DNA of 64,000 nucleotides from Juglans regia. Taxonomy: Eukaryota; Streptophyta; Magnoliopsida; Fagales; Juglandaceae. The stretch's first letter is position 1, and every line of letters starts with the position of its first letter. Location of the stretch: positions 28,343,527-28,407,526 of the forward strand of contig NC_049903.1 in the NCBI RefSeq assembly GCF_001411555.2, in the 5' to 3' direction. Of this stretch, positions 22,799 through 33,708 are shown one piece after another. The notes beneath the pieces are model-generated. The model ran no database searches and had not been told where the DNA came from. It worked only from the letters and a program-made list of their open reading frames with translations. Both the position numbers and the translations under genes were made by a program.

Positions 22799-24373
22799 GT
22801 AAGTAACTCTCTTCTTCCTCTACTCAATTTCTGTCCAAGAGCTGATAGTTAATGGAAGTTTATTTTCCCCTATTATTATACTCATTTTATAATTTAGATT
22901 ATGTATACTGAAGTTTGAGATTTTGATGGTATGTATTGGTGTTTTGGTGGTTGGGCAGAGAAAGATTATGGCTTTGAATAGAGTCATGTATTTGTGTTGG
23001 GTTTTAACTTGTAAATGTGTATGTATTGTGAAAAGGCTAAGGGATTGAGTAAAGCATTCGTGAAGATTGGTTGGACAGATTTGAGTGTTGGGTGTGTTAT
23101 GCATGAGCAATGGTTGTGTGATGGATTTGTGTTGGGCTCAAGTGATAAATGAATTGAGTATGTGTACCTTTTTATTGGTTCTTCGTATTGGGTAGATTTT
23201 ATGCAGATTGAATGTAACATGATGTTTATATGACTATATAGTTTTGATTTTGTGGAGCCATGAATGAAGCTTATAATGCTTTGTGATTGTGTTTGTATTG
23301 GTTTCTAAAGGGTATGGACAAATTTTATATATTGAGTTGTATCGAGGTGTTTGATATGAATATATGAAGTTTGGATTGAGATAAATTGTCTTGAAGTGTT
23401 GGGACCAAGTGATGAAGTTGCAATTATATGTGAAGTGTAGTTGGGTTAAATTATGGAAGTTGTGAATTTATTATGCATGGTTTTGACCGTGTTATGCAGT
23501 TGGATGTGAGTGTTGTAATGAAAGCAATAGGTGGTGTATGGTGTTATGGGCTGAAATGTTGTAACAACCCGCCAGAAATTTAGTGCATGAATTTCTTTAG
23601 ACCTTAGGTGTGATACCCCATATGATAAGAATAAGGGTAGGAGTCAATGATACAGTTGGAGCCCCATTGGAGCGTTACAAAGAGCAAGAACTTCTCCTTC
23701 CCAAGAAATGGGGCGTTACAAAGAGCAAGAACTTCTCATTCCCAAGTAATGTGGGATCGCATACACCACCTACCCTTATCCTTATCATATGGGGTATCAC
23801 ATTAGGAACGTCTTGAAATTCCAGAAATATTTCACAAATCGAGTGACCGCATAAGAGTTTTAGTCTGTTAGCATAATTTTAATTATTTGAGGTACTTAGG
23901 AGTATGAGATTGAGAAACAATTTGCACCATTGGTCTCCGATGAATATTTAGGATTTTGTAGTACGATATTACGTTTTTCATTTTTTGGATGAAAAGTGCT
24001 TAGAAATGCACTTCTTCATCTCAACATTGCCTCTCCATTTGGGACAAGGTGAAATCCATTTGTTCCACACAATTTGTTTGTATTTTAATGATTAGTAAAC
24101 ACTGCTGTTTGCCTTTGGTATTGATCCGGTTCTGACGAGTTTTAGATGTTGGGAGGAAAATTGAATTTTGGGATTAATTTTGGATTTTATGCGTTAGGTT
24201 AGAAGAGGGAGTGAAAGTGATGGGTTTTGGTGGGAGAGGGTTAGTGCAGAGACTGATTGTGGGCGGTGGAGATAAGGGGTGGAACTTGTGGAGTTAGGCA
24301 AGGGAAATGGGGAAAATAGGCAGCTGAGATTTGTGACCCATTTAAAGGAGCCAGGATTTGGTTGGGCACTTAT
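22799..24373. other. Probable intron or intergenic DNA with one MITE
   Basis: T- and G-rich plus strand, as in plant introns, after a strong donor at 22,799. No protein family is recognised. The open frames at 24,194-24,724 (minus) and 24,279-24,506 (plus) overlap and are not supported. Confidence 0.4.
23608..23802. repeat. Inverted-repeat MITE with an internal duplication
   Basis: The left arm GTGTGATACCCCATATGATA and the right arm, reverse-complemented, ATGTGATACCCCATATGATA are nearly identical over about 35 bases. TTAG occurs on both outer sides (23,604-23,607 and 23,802-23,805). Inside, GCGTTACAAAGAGCAAGAAC is present twice in tandem. The internal AATGTGGGATC resembles plant LTR sequence, so a short LTR-derived origin is an alternative. 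Confidence 0.6.
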
Positions 24374-24448
24374 AATACTCCTGAGGAGGCTCTTTACGCT
24401 GCTTTTTGCAGCTCTTAGATTGTACCTAGGCTCTTTGTATACCCCCTG

Positions 24449-24903
24449 TGATAGGTCCCAAATACAGAAAATATGGATACTAAAGAAAAATACTCTCTTC
24501 TGGTGAGAATGTACCATAGATTTGAATAAACTTGCATAATCCATTAATAATTCTTGGCTGCTTAAATAGCAGAGCCACGTACACTTCAAACCGAAATAAA
24601 AGGTAAACTTATTAACTAATAACTTGACCACAACGCACGTAAAACAGAGCATGCAAATATGTAAAAACAGAACAAAACTAACGGAAATAAAATGACGTAA
24701 AACTCGCAACCACTGAAGACCCATTCGACTTCTGCACGTTCAGCCACGACCCAGTCCACGTTGCATTGTTCTTCACTTCGCTTAATGGTCCCGTCCGCTG
24801 TCTGCGTTGCATGCATACAAGATCTTCACGTAATGACCCAGTCCACGCCGCATGCATACGACGACATTTGGCTTGGTTTCTCTTAGACTTAGGTGGCCTA
24901 TCA
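24449..24903 (-). repeat. Gypsy 3' LTR
   Basis: It carries TG..CA termini with extended inverted ends (TGATAGG and CCTATCA). It is nearly the same as the partner at 26,081-26,536. I see scattered substitutions and small indels rather than large differences, so the insertion is fairly recent. Confidence 0.92.
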
Positions 24904-24999
24904 ATACTTCCCCCATTAAGTGGATCCTTGTCCTCAAGGTCCACAGTTGGGAACATTTGCAGCAGCTTTTTCGTCTAGCCAATTGCTGGTGGACCTAGA

Positions 25000-26050
25000 C
25001 CCGTTTGAAGGTCGTTCGCTGTTGGTATAGGTGCAGCTTCAAGAGTACCATATCACCGATTTCGAACGAAACATCCCTCTTCAGTTGGTTGCTCTTCAGT
25101 GACATCTTCATAGATAATGTTGCCGTTGCCATCGTATCCTTCCAGCATGAGTAGCCGTGACCCTTGACACCAGTGACCTGCAGTAAAATGCTCATTACAA
25201 TTAAAACATAGACCTTGAGCTTGCCTCTGCTGCATTTCATCCCAAGTCAGTCGTCGAACAGGAGTTGCAGGTGCGGCTGATGATGCCCAAGTTGCTGGCA
25301 GAAGAGCTAATGGGGCTCTCACTGGTGGTGGAGGAGGTATACACGTCCCTTGTCTCGATAGTTGATCATTTTTCATTCGTGTGGAGCTGATTGCCTGCTT
25401 TAACGTATGGGGTTTAAACATTCGGATACCATCCGAAATTTCTGACTTCAGACCACCCATAAATGTCCCAACTAGCGCCTTCTAAGTCCATCCTCGTACC
25501 TTGTTGCCCAAACGTTCGAATTCACGCTGGTAATCACGTAGAGAACCTGTCTGTCTGATTCGTGAAAGTGCCTCGTCAAAATCTTCGCACACCGAAGCCT
25601 TAAAGCGAGCCCAGAGTTCGTCTTCAAAATTTGCCCACGAGAGAACACATCCTTCTTCTCGGACTGTCCTGCAGATCCATTGCCACCACTGGTTGGCCTC
25701 TCCTTCCAAGTGATAGGGGGCCACGAAACTTTCTGGGCTTCGGGAGTAATTTGAAACTCAAAAAATTGGTTCAAACGATTGAACCACTCCGTCGGATCAT
25801 CTCCCTAGAATCGAGAAAATTCAAGCTTCGCTATTTTTGGAGGAGACAACCTGTCGTCCCCCGTCGTTGCCTTCTCGATGATGGTTGCCATGGTTGGGGT
25901 TCTCCTGGTTTGCGAGCAAAACATCAGATAGGCGGTTGAGAGTTTCTTCAAAATGATGAAGCCTGTCAGCCATGCCGAGCTCCATCCTGTGTAGCCCATC
26001 TTGCACTCCACTGAGCCCAGCCTCCAACTGCTCAATACGTTCTTTATTGG
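25000..26050 (-). pseudogene. Gypsy gag with zinc knuckle, fused to the integrase tail
   Basis: Reading leftward: an N-terminal coiled segment (ERIEQLEAGLSGVQDGLHRM), then a retrotransposon gag domain (FFEFQITPEAQKV, MAPYHLEGEANQWWQW, FEDELWARF, LRDYQREFERLGNKV), then a zinc-knuckle-like LCFNCNEHFTAGHWC. Frame changes at about 25,720-25,780 and 25,480 interrupt it. After EEQPTEEG the sequence passes to FEIGDMVLLKLHLYQQRT, the chromo/integrase C-terminal type, and LEDKDPLNGGSID, so the whole pol core was deleted in one step. Confidence 0.85.
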
Positions 26051-26080
26051 TTCCCATAACTAACCTTGCTCTAATGCCAA

Positions 26081-26536
26081 TGATAGGTTCCAAATACAGA
26101 AAATACGGATACTAAAGAAAAATACTCTCTTCGGGTGAGAATGTACCACATATTTGAATAAACTTGCATCATCCATTAATAATTCTTGGTTGCTTAAATA
26201 GCAGAGCCACGTACACTTCAAACTGAAATAAAAGGAAAACTTATTAACTAATAACTGGACCACAACGCACATAAAACAGAGCATGCAAATATGTAAAAAC
26301 AGAACAAAACTAACGGAAATAAAATGACGTAAAACTCGCAACCACTGAAGACCCATTCGACTTCTGAACATTCAGCCATGACCCAGTCCACGCTGTGTTG
26401 TTCTTCACTTCACTTAATGGTCCAGTCCGCTGTCTACATTGCATGCATACAAGATCTTCACGTAATGACCCAGTCCACGCCGCATGCATACGACGAGATT
26501 TGGCTTTGGTTTCTCTTAGACTTAGGTGGCCTATCA
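26081..26536 (-). repeat. Gypsy 5' LTR
   Basis: Partner of 24,449-24,903, with the same TGATAGG and CCTATCA termini and followed on the minus strand by the primer-binding site. It carries the element's promoter in principle. No obvious TATA box stands out. Confidence 0.92.
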
Positions 26537-26618
26537 CCCTGTGTACTCAGGCCTTGCCTATTTTCATGACTTAATATATTTCTTTTTACTTATAAAAAAA
26601 AATACTCTTGAGGAGGCT

Positions 26619-27733
26619 TCCTAGGATTACCAGTGAAAGAGGCTTGAATTTGAAGTGGCTATGACTGCCAATGCTGCCTTTAAGAAGAGAAGTAACGCTG
26701 TGGCATCTCCATCTTCTGCTGTGGCATCTCAGTCGCAGAAAGCCCACATTCTGGGTTCTGCTGTGGCAGCTTCATCTTTGCTTGGATGAATGAACCCCTC
26801 AATATACCCTGCCTATAACTTTTGCAGCTTAGGAACTATTACCAGCAGTTTTGTTTAGTGTTTTCAGAGTGATGTTGTGGACTGCTTTTAATTTATTTAT
26901 TTAATTTTGTTGCTAAGAGATGAGAAAGGGATGAGCCAACATTGTGATGATAGAGTCCTCTGGGTTTTCCCGTGCTATATGAGCCATCCAGAGGGTTCTC
27001 AAAACTGTCCTGGAGAGGTATTTTCCTGATGAAGAGTGAAAATTTTGGCCCATTTCCTCAGAATCTCTGTATATCTTTCCATTGTAATGTCATGAGTAAG
27101 AAAATGAACTGAAGTTTTATATGTGATTTGCTCCTTGAAATGTGTTGTCTTTGGCCCTGTGGTTGCAGGTTGAGAATGCCATTGTACTGTTCTTTAGTTC
27201 ATGTTATTTTAATGATCTCTTCCTAATTTGTTCATATGGACTCTGAATTTGCTGCCAGTTGAATAAGCACAGACCTCATGCCATATTCTCACTTCTTTTC
27301 ACTGAGATGTCGTGTTTGGGATGAAAATTACATCTTCCATGATTTTTATTCTGTTTAGCTGCTTTTTCTCTGTGGGGATGGAAAACAAATAGTGAATTTG
27401 GACTTTCTAGCATGATTTGATAGCGGTAAACTTCATGCTTGTTTATATTTCTAGGCCTGCATTTTTTTATGTAGATGGTGAGCATAGTTATGTATATGGT
27501 GGACAGATGTATTGCTAGTCTAATCTGCTGCTTTTGAAGCTTGAAACATTGATTAGTGCTCTACCTTTGTACGTTCTTGTGCTTTAGTTAGTTAAGCACA
27601 AAGAAAAGGGAGTTAGAATTTGATATATGTTTGTATGTGTATATCAAGTTTTTCACCAATCATTAAGTAGAATTTGATATATGTTTGTGTATGTGCATAT
27701 GTTTGATATATGTTTGTGATCTTCCTTTGTAGG
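26619..27733 (+). other. Region upstream of the PPR gene, possible small exon
   Basis: A short frame 26,660-26,790 (MTANAAFKKRSNAVASPSSAV.. to SSLLG) follows a possible acceptor (GGATTACCAG). I do not recognise the product. It may be the end of an older gene or a fortuitous frame. Further right lie T-rich DNA and imperfect tandem copies of AATTTGATATATGTTTGT (27,617-27,715). CTTCCTTTGTAG at 27,722-27,733 is a good splice acceptor just before the PPR exon. Confidence 0.35.
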
Positions 27734-27874
27734 TTCTTGTGCTCCATCCAACAAATCCTCCTTACGACAGCATCCAAACACAATTCTCCACCGCCGGTTT
27801 GCAGCGAACCCCAGTCACCGCCATCTTCAAGACCACTAGAAAATAGCTGTTACAGTCAAGACCACTATCAACAA

Positions 27875-30242
27875 ATGAAGCGGGTCTTCAAGATCTCAGA
27901 CGCTGCCCAAGCAGAGCTATTTTGCTTCGCAAAGCCGAAAACTCTTACCTCCTCACCATTCATCTTCACCCTTACCAAGTCCTCTAATCACCAACTCAAG
28001 ACTCGAGACCTCAATGTCCAAACCCAATATCCCTCCAAACCCAACTTCTATAGCATCGTCAGCTTGTTCTGGGACAAATTCTGCCCCTCTGATTCCCGAG
28101 CCAGGGAGGATTTGAGAAACAAGGTGACGCAGTTGAGAGTCGAATTGGTTATGAATTTCGAAGACACTGATAAGATTGCAAGTGTTTTGAAGGAGAAGGG
28201 GGACTCTTTATTTCGGAGTTATTCCGATGGCTCCGCTTGCGTTGAGCTTTTGAAGCAGCTGGGTTCATGGCCTCACCTAGCCCTAGAGGTGTTTTTTCCA
28301 GATTCTTATGTGTCAGCGTTATCTGATATCTTTGCTTGCAATTTTTGTTCTTTTGTTTCCTAATGGAATTGGTTTGCTTGATGTAGAATTTCTGTGTTAG
28401 TGGTTGTTTAACCATTTGACCTTTTTTTAATATATTTGTGGTGTGTAAATATGTACCGTATGAGCTCTTATTGGAAATTGAGGGAAATGGGTTTGTTGTG
28501 CTTTTGGTAGCATGTATATGGGTTTACATGCTTTCAGAAAGATGACCGGAACATGGCATGTTGGGATTTCCATGAATGAGCTGATTTTGTTTGTGGTAAT
28601 GCTTTCTATACAATGGGTATTGATAGTATCAAGTACTGTGGATTGGTAGTACAAAGAAGAAATTGGCGAATCGATTATCTTCATTAATAAGAATACTAGA
28701 TTCAATATTATAAAATTATTGCAAACTTCCCATTTTCTTTTCTATTGCAGTTTCTGGATTATTATATAATGATTTTTAAACTTTCCATATATATAGAAAT
28801 AGAAGCAGATAAACTAGAAATTCCATCTCTTATCTCAATTACATCAAGGGATGCTAAACGACTGGAACTTTGACATGGATGGAATACAATGAAAGAGAAC
28901 CACTTTGAGGTTCCCTATTATTCATTTATGGTAGTTGGAGCCAATGGTTGCAGTAAGCTCGTAGTTAATGATTCTTAAATGTATCTTAATGCTATCTTAG
29001 AAAGAATGAACTGTTTTTGTTTTCGTGGAGGGTCCTATTTGTTGGGAACATATTATCTTTAATTCCATGAACATTTTAGTTAACTTAAATTGACTATAGT
29101 TCTGTTTTGACATTCAGGTTTTTAATTGGAGGAGAAAACAGGCGGATTCTGGCCTTCCCATGACTTCTGAGGAGTATGCTAAGGGTATCACAGTTGCTGG
29201 TAGAATTAAGGATGTTGGTCTGGCAGTTGAGCTGTTTACTGAGGCTACCAACAAGCGAATCACGACAACATCTACTTATAATGCACTTATGGGTGCTTAT
29301 ATGTTCAATGGTCTTGCCGATAAATGTCAGTCATTGTTTCGGGACCTGAAGAGGGAAGCAGTTTTTGGTCCTACTATTGTAACATATAACATTCTTATTT
29401 CTGTGTTTGGTCGTTTGATGCTAATTGATCACATGGAGGCAACTTTTCGAGAAATAAAGGATTCAAATCTCTACCCTAACAGAAGCACATACAACAATTT
29501 AATTGCTGGATATGTTACGGCTTGGATGTGGGATAGTATGCAACAAACTTATGAGATGATGAAAATCAGCCCTGTTGATCCTGACATTAACACCTACTTG
29601 CTAATGCTTCGGGGTTATGCACATTCAGGTAATTTAGAAAAGATGGAGGAAACATATGCATTGGTAAAGCATCATGTTAATGACGAAAGCATTCCATTAA
29701 TCAGAGCCATGATATGTGCATATTGTAGGAGTTCTGCAACAGATAGAGTCAAAAAGATTGAATTGCTAATGAAGCTCATTCCGGAGGAGGAGTATAGGCC
29801 ATGGTTGAATGTGATGTTGATTAGGGTTTTTGCTCAAGAAGATTTGTTGGAGGAGATGGAGAACTCAATAGATGAGGCATTTGAGCACAAAACCTCTGTA
29901 ACAACAGTGGGTGTGATGCGGTCCATTGTTGCAAGTTATTTTCGGTGCAATGCAGTGGATAGGCTTACTAAATTTGTGAGGCGTGCAGAATCTGCTGGCT
30001 GGAGAATCTGTCGGTCCCTGTATCATTGTAAGATGGTGATGTATGCATCACAGAGGCGCTTGCAGGCAATGGAGAGTGTCTTGAATGAGATGGATAATGT
30101 TAACCTTGATCGCACAAAGAAGACATTTTGGATAATGTACAAGGCCTACTCTATGTGTGATAAAAAACACAAGGTCGAGCAAGTATTAGGATTGATGTGT
30201 AAGCACGGTTATGAAATTCCTTTGCATGCATTTCCGTCGTAA
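27875..30242 (+). CDS. Pentatricopeptide-repeat protein, At2g30780-like
   Basis: Two coding exons, 27,875-28,288 and 29,118-30,242, joined at GAG / GTGTTT and CATTCAG / GTTTTT to read [13 protein letters not shown]. The product is about 512 residues from the ATG at 27,875. An in-frame ATG at 27,710 lies before a likely splice acceptor at 27,733, so I reject it. Helical PPR units show as [55 protein letters not shown] and [24 protein letters not shown] proteins bind organellar RNA base by base. This P-type protein would be expected in mitochondria or chloroplasts, though the N-terminus is not a textbook transit peptide. The frame is intact. Resemblance to Arabidopsis At2g30780 is from memory of the family. 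Confidence 0.9.
28289..29117 (+). other. Intron of the PPR gene
   Basis: 829 bases, GT..AG, T-rich. The donor GTGTTT is weak but the reading frame across the join matches the family. No nested element seen. Confidence 0.85.
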
Positions 30243-31287
30243 CTTATCTTTCACAGCAGCATATCAGATGCCAGAATTGTAAAAAACAATCAATTGATTG
30301 TTGTGATAGATTCACTGCACCTGTGTGATGGGATTTAACGTTCAACTAATTCAAAGGTACATAGCTAGTCTCATACTTTTCATGACAGTCTTATCTTATT
30401 ATTATTATTATTATTATTACTACTACTACTATTACTCTTGGTCTTTTCTAGTCCTTGGTAGTTCAAAACCTCAATTGGTCATATAGGATTATCGGTTCTA
30501 AATTCGCTTTTGGCTATACAGTTGCAAAGTAATTTTTTTTTATCAGTAACCTTTGTGAAATTATTTTATCACAACTCTAGACCTTTTAGTTTAACTGCTT
30601 CTGCCGGGCTGTGTACTGAATGTTTTTGCTTAAAATGATGGAAGGCACTGTTTATTTATTTATTTATATATATTTAATTTTTATAGGAAGTTTGTATTCT
30701 CTAAAGCTGTTCACTTCCATTACATAATAAGTATGACTCAATACCGATGAATATAATTGAGTTACTGGCACTGTTTACCATTCATACTTTACATCGAACA
30801 CCAATGTCATAGACCCAATGCCATGCTCCTACCGGATTTGCAATCTTCTATCAGAACCTTATATGGGACCCCAACTATTTAGGTTGGCCTTATGAAGAGA
30901 AGTATAATTTCTTAAGCAGTTGAGTTGAATAACCAACTTGCAAACTGATGTCAACCTTTTATAAATTGATCCTGATTCCTGATGGAACAGCTGATGCAGG
31001 AGACAGCTTGTAATGATGCATTGGTTGATGCAGTAATTGATACTTGCTAATTAGTGAAGCCTACTGTATAGTTTGCGTAGTTTTACTGATAGAGAAAAGG
31101 AGGAATCCTTAATTCTTCTGTTGTGTAGGATATGTAACTATGGAGAAGTAAAAAGGTTGATGTAGTGCAACCTTGGGAATCTCCAGTGTCTTGTACTTGC
31201 TAGTCTTATTGTTGCCTGTCTGTTTTGGGAGAAGCATCTTCCTCCCTTTTGCATGTTCAGAGAATCTATTGAGACTAGCATGTGATA
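30243..31287. other. 3' flank of the PPR gene
   Basis: No gene. An (ATT)n then (ACT)n microsatellite at about 30,396-30,435 and T-rich DNA consistent with a 3' UTR and intergenic spacer. Confidence 0.5.
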
Positions 31288-31620
31288 ATTTTTTTGATAA
31301 TTAATGAGAATAGGCATAGCCCAAGTACACAGAGGTATACAAGAGTTAAAGCTTAGGAGGAAGGAATAGAAACAAGAAAATTCATGAAAATATAGGCCAT
31401 TGAAATCGACAGCTTTAGCCCATAGGAATAAAGTTTTAACAAAGAACAATCTAATCTCCTCCAATGAGCGCTCCTTATCTTCAAAAGTCTAATAATTTCA
31501 TTCCTTCCATAGGCACCATAAAATACATATAGGAACCATCTTCCACATAGCTTTTATTTGTGGAATGCCGGCCAGATTCTTCCAGCTAGCTCGAAGCTCA
31601 ACAACTGTAGTAGGCATAAC
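31288..31620 (-). mobile_element. 5'-truncated LINE, 3' end
   Basis: A T tract at 31,288-31,295 (poly(A) on the minus strand) is followed by the LINE 3' signature (AATAGGCATAGCCCAAGTACACAG). Further right, minus-strand text resembles the LINE ORF2 tail (EEIRLFFVKTLFLWAKAVDFNG). The right edge and target duplication were not found. Confidence 0.6.
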
Positions 31621-31794
31621 CTAGGCTAACTCCAATCTTCTGAAGACCTCTCTCTTTTTGTTCCTGTTTTGGATAACAATTAACTTCAACATCACTATCA
31701 TGAAAGAGAAAGTTCAATATAATCACAGTTAGATCAAGAGAAAAACACCAACGATTGAAGACTGATATTACCGGAAGCCATATTATGATAGAGA

Positions 31795-32943
31795 TCACAA
31801 AGTTGCAAATACAAGACAAATTTCAAGGTCATCACGGTAAGCCAGAAACTGATCATACCATGTAGCATTGGATGACATTCCCCGGATATCCCAAAGTTTT
31901 ATACTTTGGTCTTTACTATTTGGTATTAAATAATGGCCATCGCCACGGCTGTCAATAAATGTAATTCCCTCTAGATGTCGCATCAGGACCCCAGCTGGCT
32001 TATCAGCCTTATCTGTAGCAACAAAGTAACGTCTGTCCCGCACCTTTGAGGGTATATTATATTAGAAGGCAGGGGCTACTTGACACCGGCTGCTGAATTG
32101 GCAGCTTCATTTAGGAGTTTAAGGGAAAACTGAACTTATCCCATTGACAAGGACGGAAAAGTGCAATTGATCCCAACTACAAATACCGTTTGTAAGAGTA
32201 AGATTTACATTACAGAAAGTATCATCACTCCCAGAATAAATAAGATGGCCACTTTCATCGGCAAAACATACGATTTTCACATCAGCTGCAACACAAAATG
32301 CAATTCAAACTCAAGACACTTTAAAAGATCTATAGTCCCATTCACTTGCTGTAAAACACAAGGTTCCTAATTAAAATACTACTTATCAGAACTAAAACTA
32401 TACAAAACACACTATGCTCTGCAAATAGCAGACTTTGTTAGAGTAACAGTATTTTGAGGATAACACAGTAGATACCTTATACAGGAAGAGCTTCTATTTG
32501 GAGTGAGGCTTAGCTCTCTCATTGGCAACTCTTAACCAACTCAAGTGCAGCATAACATTAGGTCAAGCAAGTGAGGTTTAGGATTTGAAATAAGAGAGAG
32601 AGAGATGATGAAGACATTTTCAACCATGTAAATCAGCTATAAAGGAGCACAAGCTTTATGTCTTTATGCATGAGTACACTGATAAAAAGGGAAATTAATA
32701 ACCAACCAGAAAACTATACAAATCAAATAAAAAAACATATAAGTGCTTATGAAAAAGGTGAAAATACCGTATGTGCCAAAATTCTAAGGGAAAGCTTATT
32801 TGCTTCAAGATCATAAACATATATAGAATTGTCACTACTTCCAGCAACAACTTATCGTCCATCTGTTGAGAATTTTATAGAGAAGATTCCAAAAGAGTAT
32901 CCCCCATCATAATCTGAAGAAAAATTCAAACCTTCATGGATCT
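31795..32943 (-). pseudogene. LEC14B-like WD40 gene fragment (3' part)
   Basis: Minus-strand exons in order: EIHEGLNFSSDYDGGYSFGI then FSIKFSTDGR-stop-VVAGSSDNSIYVYDLE (about 32,943-32,770); VCFADESGHLIYSGSDD (about 32,285-32,190); RDRRYFVATDKADKPAGVLM and ITFIDSRGDGHYLIPNSKDQ then SIKLWDIRGMSSNAT (32,043-31,860). Intron borders survive (TTTCACAG before EIHEG, TTGCAG before DVKIV). These match the plant LEC14B family of WD40 proteins. A TAA replaces the usual Glu codon after STDGR, and the C-terminal exons are missing. Non-functional. The upstream exon is found inverted at 33,576. Confidence 0.85.
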
Positions 32944-32947
32944 CCTG

Positions 32948-33305
32948 TGAAACATGTAGACCCCAGTTGTCAAGAAAGAAATACAGTGGAGAGGGAATGG
33001 AGTGATTAAAGCAGCTGCAGTCAGAGAAAATAGTGATCTGAGTAGAGTACAGAAAAGCTTCCTTGGGAAGCCCAGAAGGGCATAAGACCAAAAATGGTGA
33101 CCTATGTTTGTTACAAATTGTGATAATTGACATTTTTTTTCTTCTCTTTTTGGGAAAATCGCAATCCATTGTGAGTATGCTACAAAATACGATAAAAGCT
33201 GTCTATCATTTTCTTGTTAAATGTAAGATAACAATAAATAGTCACAGAGAGGAAATTTCAAGATATAATTACCCAAATAATTGGTTTTTATGTCCCAGGA
33301 TATTC
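32948..33305. repeat. Intronic copy of the segment at 20,513-21,275
   Basis: It shares several 15-20 base blocks in the same order with 20,513-21,275 and lacks the solo LTR found there. It begins right upstream of the minus-strand splice acceptor of the EIHEG exon, so it lies in the LEC14B-like intron. Confidence 0.8.
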
Positions 33306-33575
33306 CCCACATTGCATGTCCTTAGATACAAAACTAAGCACAAGGATGTATTCATGTGTTATAATAGTATCTGACTGTGTTTCATAAAAAGAAAATCATG
33401 CGTTATAATGTGGTTATAACAACCTTTTTTTTTTAAATTTATATATATATATATATATATAAGAATATAATTTTGTTGTAATTACAATAGGTATAACCCA
33501 AGTACATAGGAAGTATGCACGGAACTAGAATAATAACTTCTTGTTGCAATAACAACTTTTTAACATCTATTTCAG
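33306..33575. other. Noncoding between LEC14B-like pieces
   Basis: Contains (AT)n at about 33,441-33,461 and a faint LINE 3' signature on the minus strand (GGTATAACCCAAGTACATAGG at about 33,490-33,510). No gene. Confidence 0.4.
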
Positions 33576-33708
33576 GGAAGCCACATTAGAATATACAATG
33601 TGGATAGAGGATGGACAGTTCAGAAGAACATTCTTGCCAAAAGTTTACGATGGACAGTTACCGATACATCACTTTCTCCTGATCACCGCCATCTTGTTAG
33701 TTCCTGTC
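33576..33708 (+). pseudogene. Inverted LEC14B-like exon
   Basis: After the acceptor TTTCAG, the plus strand reads GSHIRIYNVDRGWTVQKNIL then AKSLRWTVTDTSLSPDHRHL and VSS. This is the LEC14B segment that should come before EIHEG, yet it is on the opposite strand from the later exons at 31,795-32,943. No partner exon follows. It is an orphan, either inverted in place or inserted separately. Confidence 0.85.

Larger units (their letters stand above)
24449..26536 (-). mobile_element. Complete, internally deleted Ty3-gypsy element
   Basis: Two LTRs (24,449-24,903 and 26,081-26,536) enclose about 1.2 kb. CCCTG flanks both sides (24,444-24,448 and 26,537-26,541), a perfect 5-bp target duplication. 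Read on the minus strand, a primer-binding site (TTGGCATTAGAGCAAGG, near 26,064-26,080, initiator-Met tRNA type) follows the 5' LTR. A polypurine tract (AATGGGGGAAGTAT) precedes the 3' LTR. The interior keeps gag, then jumps to the tail of integrase. Protease, RT, RNase H and most of integrase are missing. It would depend on another element's enzymes. Confidence 0.93.
24392..26600 (+). mobile_element. Short 5'-truncated LINE split by a gypsy element
   Basis: Excluding the gypsy insertion, only about 116 bases of LINE remain. They end in TTACTTATAAAAAAAAA and are flanked by an 18-bp direct repeat, AATACTCCTGAGGAGGCT (24,374-24,391) and AATACTCTTGAGGAGGCT (26,601-26,618), one mismatch. The body, TTTGTATACCCCCTG then TGTACTCAGGCCTTGCCTATT, matches the 3' end of the LINEs at 31.3 kb and 41.9 kb. 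Confidence 0.8.

Noticed and set aside
24194..24724. 176-codon minus-strand frame
   Set aside because: It runs from unrelated DNA through the LINE stub into the gypsy LTR, so it cannot be one gene. The translation has no family resemblance.
26310..26569. Open frames within the gypsy LTRs
   Set aside because: The same frames appear in both LTRs (24.6-24.98 kb and 26.3-26.57 kb). They are LTR sequence, not genes.
27710..27874. Upstream ATG for the PPR protein (MFVIFLCRFLCS)
   Set aside because: It lies before a likely splice acceptor at 27,733 and reads through intron-like repeats. The ATG at 27,875 is preferred.
33480..33530. Another LINE insertion
   Set aside because: Only the short 3' signature is faintly present. 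No tail or flanking duplication could be shown, so it is mentioned only in passing.
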